From assembly GCF_000155975.1 (NCBI RefSeq), contig NZ_GG730299.1, forward strand, positions 620,305 to 684,304: a stretch of DNA of 64,000 nt. The letters are read 5' to 3'. The translations under genes were made by a program, and so were the position numbers. Below, piece after piece: positions 20,884 to 29,661 of the stretch (its first letter is position 1; the number at the start of each line of letters is the position of its first letter). Under the pieces are notes generated by a model. It was not told where the DNA came from. It saw nothing but the letters and a program-made list of their open reading frames with translations, and made no database searches. The stretch comes from Citrobacter youngae ATCC 29220 (lineage in GTDB: Bacteria; Pseudomonadota; Gammaproteobacteria; Enterobacterales; Enterobacteriaceae).

Positions 20884-22548
20884 TTAGCCAAGTTCGTTGG
20901 GATCAAGTGCGCCAGGGATGTTTTTGATCTCTTCCCAGCGTTCGCCTTGCAGGCGATAACCTGTTGCCGGACCGGCATAGTCATTGACGTCATTGACCGC
21001 GGATAACACCTGTCCGTCGCCAACGATAATGGCGGAGGTATGCAGATAATCCCCGGTTAACTTGGCTTTTTGGATGTTGAGCATGTCCTGGGCCACGTCG
21101 GTAAACCCGCCCTGAGCAAGCGCTTTTACGACTTCCAGGCCGTTGCGGTTTTTATTGATGATCTCTTGTGCAAATTTGATGTCTTCCACGATGTTGCGCT
21201 CCGGCATATCTTTCGAACCGTGAGCGTAGGTCGCAGCTTCCACTTCTTCGTCGGTGATTGGCGGTAATCCCATCCCGGCAAACACGGCCTGCAGCGCGCG
21301 GGCCGCTTTGTTGCGAATGGCGATAACATCTTCTTCCCGAACCGGACGCAGGCCGCCGTCCACTTTCAGGTCGCGCTGGATAACGTTGTAGTCGTCAAAG
21401 TCTTCAGCATCTTCGTTGGAACCGGCGAACATGTTGTCGTAGTTCGGCACCGCGGAATAACCGGAAGAGATGAAGTCAGTACCCGGCAGGAACTGCATCA
21501 GCAGGCGCGCGGTGCGACGCATATCCGAGTGGGTAAAGGTCTGGTCGTTGCTGGAGGCGCATTCCAGATCCAGAGAAGAACAGATCAGGTTTTCCGCCAG
21601 CACGGCACGAATGCCTGACGGCACGGCAGACGGTACGCCAATGCAGCTTACTGAACCGTTTTGCAAGCCCTGTACGCCAGCGGCTTTGGTGATGTAAATG
21701 CAGCGGGCTTCCAGATACAGCATGGATTTGCCTTCGGCGTAGCCCATCTGTACTTCAGAGCCGGAGCCGGAGGTAAAGCGCATTTTCAGACCGCGTGAGG
21801 CGTAGGACGAGGCGAGGAAGCCTTTCGACCATGGCGTGTCGTCACCGTCGGTAAAGACAGGTTCTGTACCATAGACGGAGATAGTTTCCGCGTAGCAGGT
21901 GTGGCCTAACATGCCGAGCTTAAGTTCGGTGGCTTCTTCCAGCGAGCACTGGGTTAATACGCCCGGGCGTCCGACCTGTGAACCGACTAACAGGGCAATG
22001 GCGTTAAATGGCGCGTAGCGCGCGACGGCAACGGTCGTTTCCTGTTCGTCAAATCCGCGCCATGCGCCTTCTGCGGCGTCGGCGGCAATCTGTACCGGAT
22101 TATCTTTGACGTTGGTGACGTGCGCCTGTTGAGACGGAGTACGACGAGCGCGCATTTTCTGCATCGCCATCATCATCTCGACGACGTTCATATGGGAAAC
22201 CACTTCGACAATTTTTGCCGGGGTCATTGCGGTGGTCAGCGGCACAATGTCTTTGCGTTTGACGTTAGGGTCGCAAAGCATATTGGCCAGTTTGACCGAG
22301 TCCATCGCCATAACTTCTTCTGCGCGCGCCAGGTTAATACCGTAGCGGGCAATGAAGTGGTCGATGAGATCAAATTCACTGGCGGATTTACCGTCCAGTT
22401 CAGTGACCATGCCGTTGACGATTTTAATCGATGGTTTTGGGTCGTTCGGGCTTTCCATTGCAATGAAGCCTTCTTCGATCCACTCCTTGACGAAACCATC
22501 CTGATTCACAGGGCGCTTCGCCAGTGCTTCAAATCTTTTCGATCTCAT
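20884..22548 (-). CDS. pduC: Propanediol dehydratase large subunit PduC
   Basis: The 554-residue catalytic subunit, a TIM-barrel enzyme that uses the adenosylcobalamin radical to convert 1,2-propanediol to propionaldehyde. It begins MRSKRFEALAKRPVNQDGF and matches the family length exactly. It lies between the shell genes pduAB and the other two subunits. The very similar glycerol dehydratase is an alternative in isolation, but the pdu context decides. Confidence 0.96.
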   Translation of the reverse strand: MRSKRFEALAKRPVNQDGFVKEWIEEGFIAMESPNDPKPSIKIVNGMVTELDGKSASEFDLIDHFIARYGINLARAEEVMAMDSVKLANMLCDPNVKRKDIVPLTTAMTPAKIVEVVSHMNVVEMMMAMQKMRARRTPSQQAHVTNVKDNPVQIAADAAEGAWRGFDEQETTVAVARYAPFNAIALLVGSQVGRPGVLTQCSLEEATELKLGMLGHTCYAETISVYGTEPVFTDGDDTPWSKGFLASSYASRGLKMRFTSGSGSEVQMGYAEGKSMLYLEARCIYITKAAGVQGLQNGSVSCIGVPSAVPSGIRAVLAENLICSSLDLECASSNDQTFTHSDMRRTARLLMQFLPGTDFISSGYSAVPNYDNMFAGSNEDAEDFDDYNVIQRDLKVDGGLRPVREEDVIAIRNKAARALQAVFAGMGLPPITDEEVEAATYAHGSKDMPERNIVEDIKFAQEIINKNRNGLEVVKALAQGGFTDVAQDMLNIQKAKLTGDYLHTSAIIVGDGQVLSAVNDVNDYAGPATGYRLQGERWEEIKNIPGALDPNELG

Positions 22549-22566
22549 GAATCAGCCTCACTGATA

Positions 22567-23379
22567 TCAGATGTAGGACGGACGATCGTTTTTCGGCTCT
22601 GAGCCGAGGGTCCCGAGCACGGTTTTACCGATTTCACGGGCGGAGATAACGGCCTGACGAACGGCGCCGGAATCACCGGAAATGACCAGAATGGCTTCGT
22701 TACTGAAGCTGGTGCCATGGGCAGGTGAGCTGTAGGCTACGACTTCCACATTGGCGGATTTCAGCGCAGTATCAGCCATCAGGACACCAACGGAAGCTGG
22801 CGCGCCAACGATGACGCCGCAGGCTCGGCCAATCGGTGCGCCAAAGGCTTTTTCCAGCGCGTAGCTGGCGCGTGCGGTGTATTGCATCTCGATGTGACCG
22901 GCTTCATTGGCATAAACATCGCCAAAGGTGCGATCCAGCTCTTTCAGCGCGACCTCGATTCCGCGCTTCACGTCGGAAACATCGTTGCCGCCGAGAATAA
23001 TCAACGAGCCGTGACCCGCGCCGCCTTTGGTATCACGTGGCAATTCAATACTGACGACTTCCGTATTTGTTGCTTTTACCGCTTCATCGGCGGCCATGAT
23101 GTGCGGACCCGCGCCGGTACGGGCGCCAAGGATGCCAATGGAGCGATAGCGCTTTTCAAGCTTCATCGCGTCCAGTAAGGCGCTGTCTACGTTGGCGATT
23201 ACCAAACCGACGGTATCGCCAATTGCAGTGCCGACAAACTCCGTTAAACTGCAGCTTTTCTCTGCCATAGCCGTTTCTCGTGTTGGATGATTATTTTCAG
23301 GGATAGCCTGCTGTTCCGGTGTCGCCACGCGAGCAATCACCTGCGCCATGATCTGTTCAACCAGTTCATTGCTGCTCAT
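22567..23379 (-). CDS. pduB: Major shell protein PduB (with internal start for PduB')
   Basis: A 270-residue protein with two tandem BMC domains that forms trimeric shell tiles. In Salmonella two forms are made from one gene: full-length PduB and PduB', which starts at Met38. A methionine is present at exactly residue 38 here (MAEKSCSLTEF, codon at 23266-23268). The extra N-terminal segment (SSNELVEQIMAQVIARV) resembles the encapsulation helices of the enzymes, in line with its role in tying shell to core. The ATG overlaps the pduA stop by one base (TAATG). Confidence 0.95.
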   Translation of the reverse strand: MSSNELVEQIMAQVIARVATPEQQAIPENNHPTRETAMAEKSCSLTEFVGTAIGDTVGLVIANVDSALLDAMKLEKRYRSIGILGARTGAGPHIMAADEAVKATNTEVVSIELPRDTKGGAGHGSLIILGGNDVSDVKRGIEVALKELDRTFGDVYANEAGHIEMQYTARASYALEKAFGAPIGRACGVIVGAPASVGVLMADTALKSANVEVVAYSSPAHGTSFSNEAILVISGDSGAVRQAVISAREIGKTVLGTLGSEPKNDRPSYI

Positions 23380-23660
23380 TAGCTAATTCCCTTCGGTAAG
23401 ATTTTTTCTACATCGGTATGAGGGCGTGGGATAACGTGTACGGCTTTCACTTCTCCCACGTTACGTGCTGCGGCAGCACCGGCATCCGTTGCTGCTTTAA
23501 CGGCGCCGACATCGCCGCGAACAATGACTGTTACCAGCCCTGAACCAATTTTTTCGTAGCCGACCAGCATCACATTGGCTGACTTCACCATTGCATCTGC
23601 GGCCTCTATGGCTGCAGTTAAGCCTTTGGTTTCTACCATTCCTAACGCTTCTTGTTGCAT
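23379..23660 (-). CDS. pduA: Major microcompartment shell protein PduA
   Basis: A 93-residue BMC-domain hexamer whose pore admits 1,2-propanediol. It opens [19 protein letters not shown] and carries the pore-forming KIGSGL motif near residue 40. GAGGTC precedes the ATG. It is the first gene of the 21-gene pdu operon, so the operon promoter lies in the 524 bases between it and pduF. Confidence 0.96.
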
Positions 23661-24184
23661 AAAGACCTCGCCTGGGTTGTCCCGATTTTCATGACTATAA
23701 AAAGAAGCGAGGAAAAAGAATGGCTGAGTTGAAAGTAAGCGAGAAAAAATAGTGAGGATACGGTGATATAAAATTGCTGTTGTTTATTTTATCTTTTTGT
23801 TTTTGTTGATATTTTAAAATGTCATTAATATGAATATTTGGTTATGTTAATTCCATATTTACACTTTTGTTCGTGACATTAAAAATAGCATTTGTTATGC
23901 GGAGAAATGAAATTGTGATGGTTGTCGGAAAACATAATTCTGCCAGTCGCAATATTTTATTATTTTGCAAACGTGCTTGTAATAGTGAATGCCCTCGTAT
24001 TCCCGCCTGTTTTAATAAAGGGGATAGCAAGAATTTGCTATCCCAACACGATTTTGAAGAGCATTCCGCCCGTAGATTGCCAACAATTTGCCGGTGCGGC
24101 TTTTTATAGTAAGCCTTGAAGTATTCTACTTGCCAGCAAGGAGTCCGCTGGTAAAGACACGAACTCTGCTTAGAAGGTGTCACA
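23661..24184. promoter_or_regulatory. Divergent control region between pduA and pduF
   Basis: This 524-base stretch separates the divergent pduA and pduF genes and should hold both promoters and the PocR and global-regulator sites known from the Salmonella pdu/cob system. It is AT-rich near pduA. What I can see directly is the perfect palindrome at 24021-24044 and a separate ATAGCA/TGTTAT pair near 23885-23898. I could not place promoter hexamers with confidence, and I see no convincing gene in it. Confidence 0.7.
24021..24044. repeat. Perfect 10-base inverted repeat in the pdu control region
   Basis: GGGATAGCAA (24021-24030) and TTGCTATCCC (24035-24044) are perfect inverted copies around GAAT. 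The inner part, ATAGCAA-N4-TTGCTAT, recurs at 26110-26127 after pocR. It is a candidate operator or a structured RNA element; no T-tract follows directly, so it is not a typical terminator. Confidence 0.75.
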
Positions 24185-24994
24185 ATGAACGATTCACTAA
24201 AAGCGCAATGCATTGCTGAGTTTTTGGGTACCGGGCTGTTTTTGTTTTTTGGCATCGGATGCCTGAGCGCACTTAAAGTCGCGGGTGCCAGTTTGGGATT
24301 GTGGGAGATCTGCATCATATGGGGGCTGGGGATCTCGCTTGCCGTTTACCTGACTGCGGGGATTTCTGGCGCGCATCTCAATCCTGCTATCACCATTGCT
24401 CTGTGGTTATTTGCCTGTTTTCCGGGGCGCAAAGTGTTGCCATACACCGTAGCGCAGGTTGCGGGTGCCTTTGGCGGCGCGTTGCTGGCCTATCTGCTGT
24501 ACGGAAGTTTATTTACCGAGTATGAGTCGGCCCACCAAATGGTGCGCGGCAGCCTTGAAAGCCTGCAACTGGCCAGTATTTTTAGTACTTATCCAGCGGC
24601 GGCGCTCAGCGTCTGGCAGGCTGCGCTGGTCGAAGTGGTGATCACTTCCATTCTGATGGGCATGATTATGGCGCTTACCGATGACGGTAATGGCGTCCCC
24701 AGAGGGCCGTTGGCGCCTTTACTGATTGGCATTCTGGTGGCTGTTCTCGGTGCATCTACCGGGCCGCTCACGGGATTTGCCATGAATCCGGCACGTGATT
24801 TTGGTCCAAAATTGTTCGCATGGATGGCCGGATGGGGTGACGTGGCGATGACCGGGGGACGTGATATTCCTTACTTCATCGTACCGATTGTGGCCCCCAT
24901 TATCGGCGCTTGCGCAGGCGCAGCAATTTATCGTTATTTTATTGGCAAAAATTTACCGTGTAATACGTGTAAGCTGGAGGAAAATGAGAGCTAG
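24185..24994 (+). CDS. pduF: Propanediol diffusion facilitator PduF
   Basis: A 269-residue inner-membrane channel of the aquaporin/GlpF (MIP) family that lets 1,2-propanediol into the cell. Six hydrophobic spans are visible, along with the two pore signatures NPAIT (near residue 67) and NPARD (near residue 200). Those Asp/Arg-type residues at the second motif are as in glycerol facilitators. The start lies seven bases after an AGAAGGTG site. It is divergent from pduA and followed by a strong terminator before pocR. Confidence 0.95.
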   Translation: MNDSLKAQCIAEFLGTGLFLFFGIGCLSALKVAGASLGLWEICIIWGLGISLAVYLTAGISGAHLNPAITIALWLFACFPGRKVLPYTVAQVAGAFGGALLAYLLYGSLFTEYESAHQMVRGSLESLQLASIFSTYPAAALSVWQAALVEVVITSILMGMIMALTDDGNGVPRGPLAPLLIGILVAVLGASTGPLTGFAMNPARDFGPKLFAWMAGWGDVAMTGGRDIPYFIVPIVAPIIGACAGAAIYRYFIGKNLPCNTCKLEENES

Positions 24995-25061
24995 CTTCAC
25001 GAAGTAAGTTTATTTTTGAACAGTAAAAACTGTTTTCGTGATCCGGTTTCCTGAACCGTCC

Positions 25062-25091
25062 AAAAAGTCTCCCAAGAATGGGAGACTTTTG
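25062..25091 (+). terminator. Rho-independent terminator after pduF
   Basis: AAAAAGTCTCCC pairs with GGGAGACTTTT (25080-25090) around the loop AAGAAT. The hairpin has a GC-rich top, an A-run before it and a T-run after it, so it may work in both directions. It sits 68 bases after the pduF stop. Confidence 0.85.
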
Positions 25092-25101
25092 TTATGTTCA
25101 A

Positions 25102-25116
25102 TGATGACTTTCATCA
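25102..25116. promoter_or_regulatory. Small palindrome upstream of pocR
   Basis: TGATGA and TCATCA form a perfect inverted repeat with a 3-base spacer, about 80 bases before the pocR start. Its position fits an operator for the pocR promoter, but I do not recognise the binding protein. Confidence 0.35.
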
Positions 25117-25197
25117 GTGCTCAGGAAAGCGAGATGAAAACGAATGTGTAAATAATATGTTTTATTTATAACAATAAATTAACTGAGAGGTTTTATC

Positions 25198-26109
25198 ATG
25201 ATTTCTGCGAGTGCCCTGAACTCAGAACTCATTAATAAAATCGCACAGGATTTTGCACAGGCCACCAGTCTGGCTGTTGTGGTTGTCAATATTCACGGTG
25301 ATGAAATTTCTGAGCTTTTTAATTTCACCCCTTTTTGTCAGTTGATGCGTCAGCATCCTCAGCACAGTACGCGTTGCCGTATGAGCGACCGGTGCGGCGG
25401 GTTGGAAGCTTCAAAATCCGATCAACCCTGTATCTATCGCTGCCACGCGGGGCTTACCGACTTCTCAATTCCGCTGGTCATAGCGGGTCACCTGGTTGGG
25501 TTCGTATTGTGCGGTCAGGTACGCTTAAGTAACGATGTCGGCCTGGTTGATATTCTGAACGTTGACGACCGCTGGCAGGCCGATCCCGAACTGCTAAGTG
25601 AATTTCGTAATGTGCCGGAGATGGACTATTCGCGGGTCATCGCCTCGGCGGATCTCCTGAAGCTCATCGTAGAGAATTGCCTTAAAAAACAACTCAATTT
25701 TGTGGTTATCAAAGACAACCCACAGCAGGCAGAGCCGGTACGCGCTAACCGAACGCCGAATCCTCACGACAGCAAAATGAAAAAAGCCCTGCGCTATATA
25801 GACGCGCATTTGTCAGACGAGCTGCGTCTGGAGGATGTTGCCTCGCACGTTTACCTTAGCCCTTACTATTTCAGTAAGTTGTTCAAAAAATATCAGGGTA
25901 TCGGGTTTAATGCCTGGGTAAATCAGCAGCGAATGGCGAGTGCCAAAGAGTTGCTCTGTCATAGCGACTGGAGTATAGCCAGCATTGCGCGTAATTTAGG
26001 CTTTTCGCAAACCAGTTATTTTTGCAAAGTGTTCCGCCAGACGTATCAGGTTACGCCGCAGGCTTTTCGCCAGCAAATAAATGTCATTTCACGCGGTGAG
26101 TCCGCTTAA
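25198..26109 (+). CDS. pocR: AraC-family activator PocR of the pdu and cob operons
   Basis: A 303-residue transcription activator that responds to 1,2-propanediol and switches on both the pdu and cob operons in Salmonella. The N-terminal sensory (PocR) domain, about residues 8-165, carries several cysteines (CQLMR, CRMSDRCGG, CIYRCHAG). The C-terminal part, about 195-297, is a double helix-turn-helix AraC domain (LEDVASHVYLSPYYFSKLFKK, then IARNLGFSQTSYFCKVF). ACTGAGAGG precedes the start. It stands between the two operons it controls. Confidence 0.95.
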   Translation: MISASALNSELINKIAQDFAQATSLAVVVVNIHGDEISELFNFTPFCQLMRQHPQHSTRCRMSDRCGGLEASKSDQPCIYRCHAGLTDFSIPLVIAGHLVGFVLCGQVRLSNDVGLVDILNVDDRWQADPELLSEFRNVPEMDYSRVIASADLLKLIVENCLKKQLNFVVIKDNPQQAEPVRANRTPNPHDSKMKKALRYIDAHLSDELRLEDVASHVYLSPYYFSKLFKKYQGIGFNAWVNQQRMASAKELLCHSDWSIASIARNLGFSQTSYFCKVFRQTYQVTPQAFRQQINVISRGESA

Positions 26110-26128
26110 ATAGCAATATTTTGCTATT
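26109..26128. repeat. Second copy of the ATAGCAA palindrome, just after pocR
   Basis: AATAGCAA (26109-26116) and TTGCTATT (26121-26128) are perfect inverted copies around TATT, beginning at the last base of the pocR stop codon. The core matches the palindrome at 24021-24044. ATTTTT follows five bases later, so a weak pocR terminator is an alternative reading. Confidence 0.7.
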
Positions 26129-26424
26129 GCCGATTTTTGATATCGGGCGTTATGTCAGAACAGCAGTCAATAAATTGTCATAGCGCAACAAAATAATAGT
26201 ATTAGAGGGATAAACTGCACCAGTTTTTATTTTTGTGATGAGATACAGTGTCTGTGTGAATGACTTTCTTTATTCTTTACTGACACTTTCATTCAAAATG
26301 CAAAGATATGAATAAGTGGGGTTATGGCCAGAGAATTGGCTACATAAACCCGGAAAATTATTAAATTGAATTTTTGTCATGAGGTTGTGAATTTACCTCA
26401 TAACAGAGAGCTTAATTAATCGGC
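26129..26424 (+). promoter_or_regulatory. Upstream control region of the cob operon
   Basis: About 300 AT-rich bases between pocR and the riboswitch. In Salmonella the cob promoter and its PocR and CRP sites lie here. A short inverted repeat, CCGAT/ATCGG (26130-26146), is visible. I could not place the promoter hexamers reliably, and I see no gene in it. Confidence 0.55.
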
Positions 26425-26590
26425 TCTTGAGCTGACAGGTTTGCCACATTTGTGGCAGGGAAGGGGGTGAGAATCCCCCGCAGCCCCCGCTGCTGTGATG
26501 CTGACGACCCCGTATTGACCACTGATCGCAAGATTGGGAAGGACGGGTGAGGATGACGCTAAGCCAGAAGACCTGCCTGTCAGTGACTAC
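26425..26590 (+). promoter_or_regulatory. Cobalamin (adenosylcobalamin) riboswitch
   Basis: The conserved B12 box is present as AAGCCAGAAGACCTGCC (26561-26577). The closing stem P1 is formed by CTGACAGG (26432-26439) and CCTGTCAG (26576-26583). Between them are the expected landmarks, including GCCACATTTGTGGCAGGGAA and a GGGGGTG/CCCCC hairpin. It lies in the leader of cbiA and should turn down the whole B12 operon when coenzyme is plentiful. Confidence 0.95.
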
Positions 26591-26663
26591 CAACAACTTC
26601 GGTGGGAAGTGGGTTGCTCAGATGCATACAGTCGGGAGACTGGGTATCTCTACACCCCTACCA

Positions 26664-26681
26664 CCCTGAACAGGATCAGGG
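26664..26681 (+). promoter_or_regulatory. Hairpin covering the cbiA ribosome binding site
   Basis: CCCTGA (26664-26669) pairs with TCAGGG (26676-26681) around ACAGGA, one base before the cbiA ATG. The loop and 3' arm contain the Shine-Dalgarno-like bases, so the stem would mask translation initiation. A ribosome-binding-site hairpin acting with the riboswitch is known for the Salmonella cob leader. Confidence 0.8.
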
Positions 26682-26682
26682 T

Positions 26683-28062
26683 ATGGCGGCCAATTTTCAC
26701 GCATTTGTTCTTGCAGGTACCGGGAGCGGCTGTGGTAAAACCACGGTGACGCTGGGCTTGTTGAGCTTGTTGAAAAAGCGCGGTTTACGCGTTCAGCCCT
26801 GCAAAGTCGGTCCTGATTATCTGGATACCGGCTGGCATACCGCGGTATGCGGTACCGCTTCCCGCAATCTTGATAGCTTCATGCTTCCCGCCCCCACGCT
26901 GAACGCGCTGTTTCGCGAGCAGATGCAGCATGCGGATATCGCCGTGATTGAGGGCGTTATGGGGCTGTATGACGGATACGGCACCGATCCAAATTACTGC
27001 AGCACCGCCGCGATGGCCGAACAGTTAGGTTGCCCGGTCATCCTATTGGTTGATGGCAAAGCGGTTTCCACCTCGATTGCCGCAACGGTAATGGGGTTTC
27101 AGCATTTTGATCCCACTCTGAATATCGCTGGTGTGATTGTTAATCGGGTCAACAGCGAAACGCATTACCAACTGCTGAAGGTTGCCATTGAGCGTTACTG
27201 CTCCGTTCCTGTTTTAGGTTACGTTCCCCGTATGGACGGCGTTGCGCTTCCTGAGCGTCACCTGGGACTGGTTACTGCGCGTGAGTCTGTTATCAATCAG
27301 CAGCCGTGGCAGGCCTTTGCCGCGACGCTGGAGCAAACCCTTGATATCGACGCGCTGCTGACATTAAGCCAGTTAACCCATTTTCCTGCTGGCGAATGGC
27401 CCGCGCTTCCCGCTACAGATGCCGGGGAAGGGCTAACGCTTGCTATCGCTGATGACGAAGCGTTCAATTTTTATTACCCGGACAATATTACTTTGCTTGA
27501 ACGCACTGGGCTTAAGATTGTCCGTTTTAGCCCGCTGCACGATACCTGTTTACCCGATTGTCAGATGATCTGGCTGGGGGGCGGATATCCTGAATTACAT
27601 GCTGCGGCTCTGGCCCGCAATGTCTCGATGCTTAAGCAACTGCGAGCCGCACATCAACGTGGCGTGGCGATTTACGCCGAGTGCGGCGGACTAATGTATC
27701 TCGGCAGCTCGCTGGAGGACAGCCACGGTGATAGCTGGCTGATGGCGGATATCATTCCCGGTCACAGCAAAATGGGGAAACGTCTGACCCGATTTGGCTA
27801 CTGCGAGGCGCAGGCCGCGCAGCAAACCTTGTTAGCTGCAGCAGGCGAAGTGCTGCGCGGGCATGAATTTCACTACTCCGATTTTACCCCAGAAACTCCC
27901 GCGGTGATGCACTGTCGCAAAGTGCGCGATGGCAAAACGTTGCAGGCCTGGTCTGGCGGCTGGCAGGTGGGTAACACTTTCGCCAGCTATCTGCACGTTC
28001 ATTTTGCTCAACGCCCGCAGATGCTTAATCACTGGCTGGCAGCCGCGAGGAGCGCGCTATGA
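26683..28062 (+). CDS. cbiA: Cobyrinate a,c-diamide synthase CbiA
   Basis: A 459-residue ATP- and glutamine-dependent enzyme that amidates side chains a and c of cobyrinic acid. The P-loop GTGSGCGKTT lies at residues 12-21. The glutaminase-type domain carries its cysteine in YAECGGLMYLG (Cys near 334) and a C-terminal histidine region (LHVHF). The ATG at 26683 was chosen over an in-frame ATG at 26602 because it sits right after the masking hairpin and gives the family length. It is the first of 20 genes on one strand, most touching or overlapping. Confidence 0.95.
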   Translation: MAANFHAFVLAGTGSGCGKTTVTLGLLSLLKKRGLRVQPCKVGPDYLDTGWHTAVCGTASRNLDSFMLPAPTLNALFREQMQHADIAVIEGVMGLYDGYGTDPNYCSTAAMAEQLGCPVILLVDGKAVSTSIAATVMGFQHFDPTLNIAGVIVNRVNSETHYQLLKVAIERYCSVPVLGYVPRMDGVALPERHLGLVTARESVINQQPWQAFAATLEQTLDIDALLTLSQLTHFPAGEWPALPATDAGEGLTLAIADDEAFNFYYPDNITLLERTGLKIVRFSPLHDTCLPDCQMIWLGGGYPELHAAALARNVSMLKQLRAAHQRGVAIYAECGGLMYLGSSLEDSHGDSWLMADIIPGHSKMGKRLTRFGYCEAQAAQQTLLAAAGEVLRGHEFHYSDFTPETPAVMHCRKVRDGKTLQAWSGGWQVGNTFASYLHVHFAQRPQMLNHWLAAARSAL

Positions 28063-29018
28063 CGATCCTCGCGTGGTGTGTTGCCTGGCTGCTTGATTTT
28101 ATCATCGGCGACCCGCAGAACTGGCCGCATCCGGTGCGCTGGATTGGCAATCTGATTTCTGCCATACAGCGAGTCGTGCGGCGCTACTGCCATAGCGATC
28201 GTGCGCTGCGCATCGGCGGCGCGGCGATGTGGGTCGTGGTGGTTGGTCTGACCTGGGCGGTGTCCTGGGGCGTACTGACGCTGGCGACAGCTATTCATCC
28301 CTGGTTGGGTTGGGTGGTGGAGGTTTGGATGATCTTTACCGTGTTGGCCGGGCGCTGTCTGGCGAACGCCGCGCTGGATGTCGAGCGCCCGCTACGCGCC
28401 GGTAATCTTGCTGCAAGTCGGGAAAAGCTGTCATGGATTGTGGGTCGCGATACTTCGCAATTACAACCGCAGCAGATCAATCGCGCCGTGGTGGAAACCG
28501 TGGCTGAAAACACCGTTGACGGCATCATCGCGCCGCTGTTTTTCCTGCTTCTCGGCGGCGCGCCTCTGGCGATGGCCTACAAAGCGGTAAATACCCTTGA
28601 CTCCATGGTGGGTTACAAACACGAAAAATACCGCGCTATTGGTATGGTCAGCGCGCGTCTGGACGATGTCGCAAATTATATTCCGGCGAGACTGAGCTGG
28701 CTGTTGCTGGGCATGGCGGCATTTTTATGTCGCAAAGACGGCTCGCGTGCTTTGCAGATCGGCTGGCGCGATCGCTACAACCATAGCAGCCCAAACTGTG
28801 CGTGGTCGGAGGCCTCCGTTGCCGGGGCGTTAGGTATTCGTCTGGGTGGTCCTAATGATTACTTTGGCGAGCGCGTTGAGAAACCGTGGATTGGTGATGC
28901 CCAACGCGATATTTCGGTAGACGACATTTCCCATACGATTCGATTGATGTGGGTGGCATCGACGCTGGCACTGGCGCTGTTTATTGCGCTGCGGTGGCTG
29001 TTAGTCGGTGTAGCCTGA
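28059..29018 (+). CDS. cbiB: Adenosylcobinamide-phosphate synthase CbiB
   Basis: A 319-residue inner-membrane enzyme that attaches the (R)-1-amino-2-propanol (phosphate) side chain to adenosylcobyric acid. Several hydrophobic spans are visible, at about residues 1-20, 50-75, 80-100, 160-180, 205-225 and 295-315. The family motif ENTVDGIIAPLFF lies near residue 153. Its ATG overlaps the cbiA stop by four bases. Confidence 0.94.
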   Translation: MTILAWCVAWLLDFIIGDPQNWPHPVRWIGNLISAIQRVVRRYCHSDRALRIGGAAMWVVVVGLTWAVSWGVLTLATAIHPWLGWVVEVWMIFTVLAGRCLANAALDVERPLRAGNLAASREKLSWIVGRDTSQLQPQQINRAVVETVAENTVDGIIAPLFFLLLGGAPLAMAYKAVNTLDSMVGYKHEKYRAIGMVSARLDDVANYIPARLSWLLLGMAAFLCRKDGSRALQIGWRDRYNHSSPNCAWSEASVAGALGIRLGGPNDYFGERVEKPWIGDAQRDISVDDISHTIRLMWVASTLALALFIALRWLLVGVA

Positions 29019-29028
29019 GGACAACACA

Positions 29029-29661
29029 ATGCAATACATCCAGCAACCCCAGGCGATTGAGGCCAAAAGTTTCGACATTATTGGTGAGATTATCCGTGAA
29101 ACCCGCCCGGACTATCAGTTCGCCAGTCCGCTGCATGAAGCCATTATCAAGCGGGTCATTCACACCACGGCGGATTTCGACTGGCTGGACATTCTGTGGT
29201 TTTCCAGTGATGTGCTGGAGCAGTTCTGCGCGGCGCTTAGCCGTTCGAGCGTGATTTATACCGACACCACAATGGCCCTTTCCGGGATCAATAAAACGCT
29301 GCTGGCAAAATTTGGCGGCGAGTGCCGCTGCTATATCAGCGATCCGCGGGTCGTACGAACGGCAAAAGAGCAGGGTATTACCCGGTCTATGGCGGCCGTT
29401 GATATTGCGGTGAAGGAAGAGGGGGAAAAGCTGTTTGTCTTTGGCAACGCGCCCACTGCGCTGTTCCGCCTGCTTGAGCATGATGTTGCCGTCAGCGGTG
29501 TGGTTGGCGTACCGGTTGGGTTCGTTGGCGCACAAGAGTCGAAAGATGCGCTGACCCAAAGCAATCAGCCCGCCATTGCTGCGTTAGGTCGCAAAGGGGG
29601 AAGTAACGTCGCCGCCGCTATCGTCAACGCCATGCTTTATCACATGCAGGGGGCGCGATGA
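29029..29661 (+). CDS. cbiC: Cobalt-precorrin-8 methylmutase CbiC
   Basis: A 210-residue enzyme that moves the methyl group from C-11 to C-12 to give cobyrinic acid. The motif [11 protein letters not shown] near residue 42 contains the catalytic histidine of the CobH/CbiC family (His45 here). It follows cbiB by 10 bases with a GAGGACAA site. Confidence 0.95.
   Translation: MQYIQQPQAIEAKSFDIIGEIIRETRPDYQFASPLHEAIIKRVIHTTADFDWLDILWFSSDVLEQFCAALSRSSVIYTDTTMALSGINKTLLAKFGGECRCYISDPRVVRTAKEQGITRSMAAVDIAVKEEGEKLFVFGNAPTALFRLLEHDVAVSGVVGVPVGFVGAQESKDALTQSNQPAIAALGRKGGSNVAAAIVNAMLYHMQGAR

Noticed and set aside
23842-24318. Minus-strand open frame of 158 codons across the pduA-pduF control region and the start of pduF
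   Set aside because: It covers a regulatory region and runs into the pduF gene antisense, with no family resemblance.
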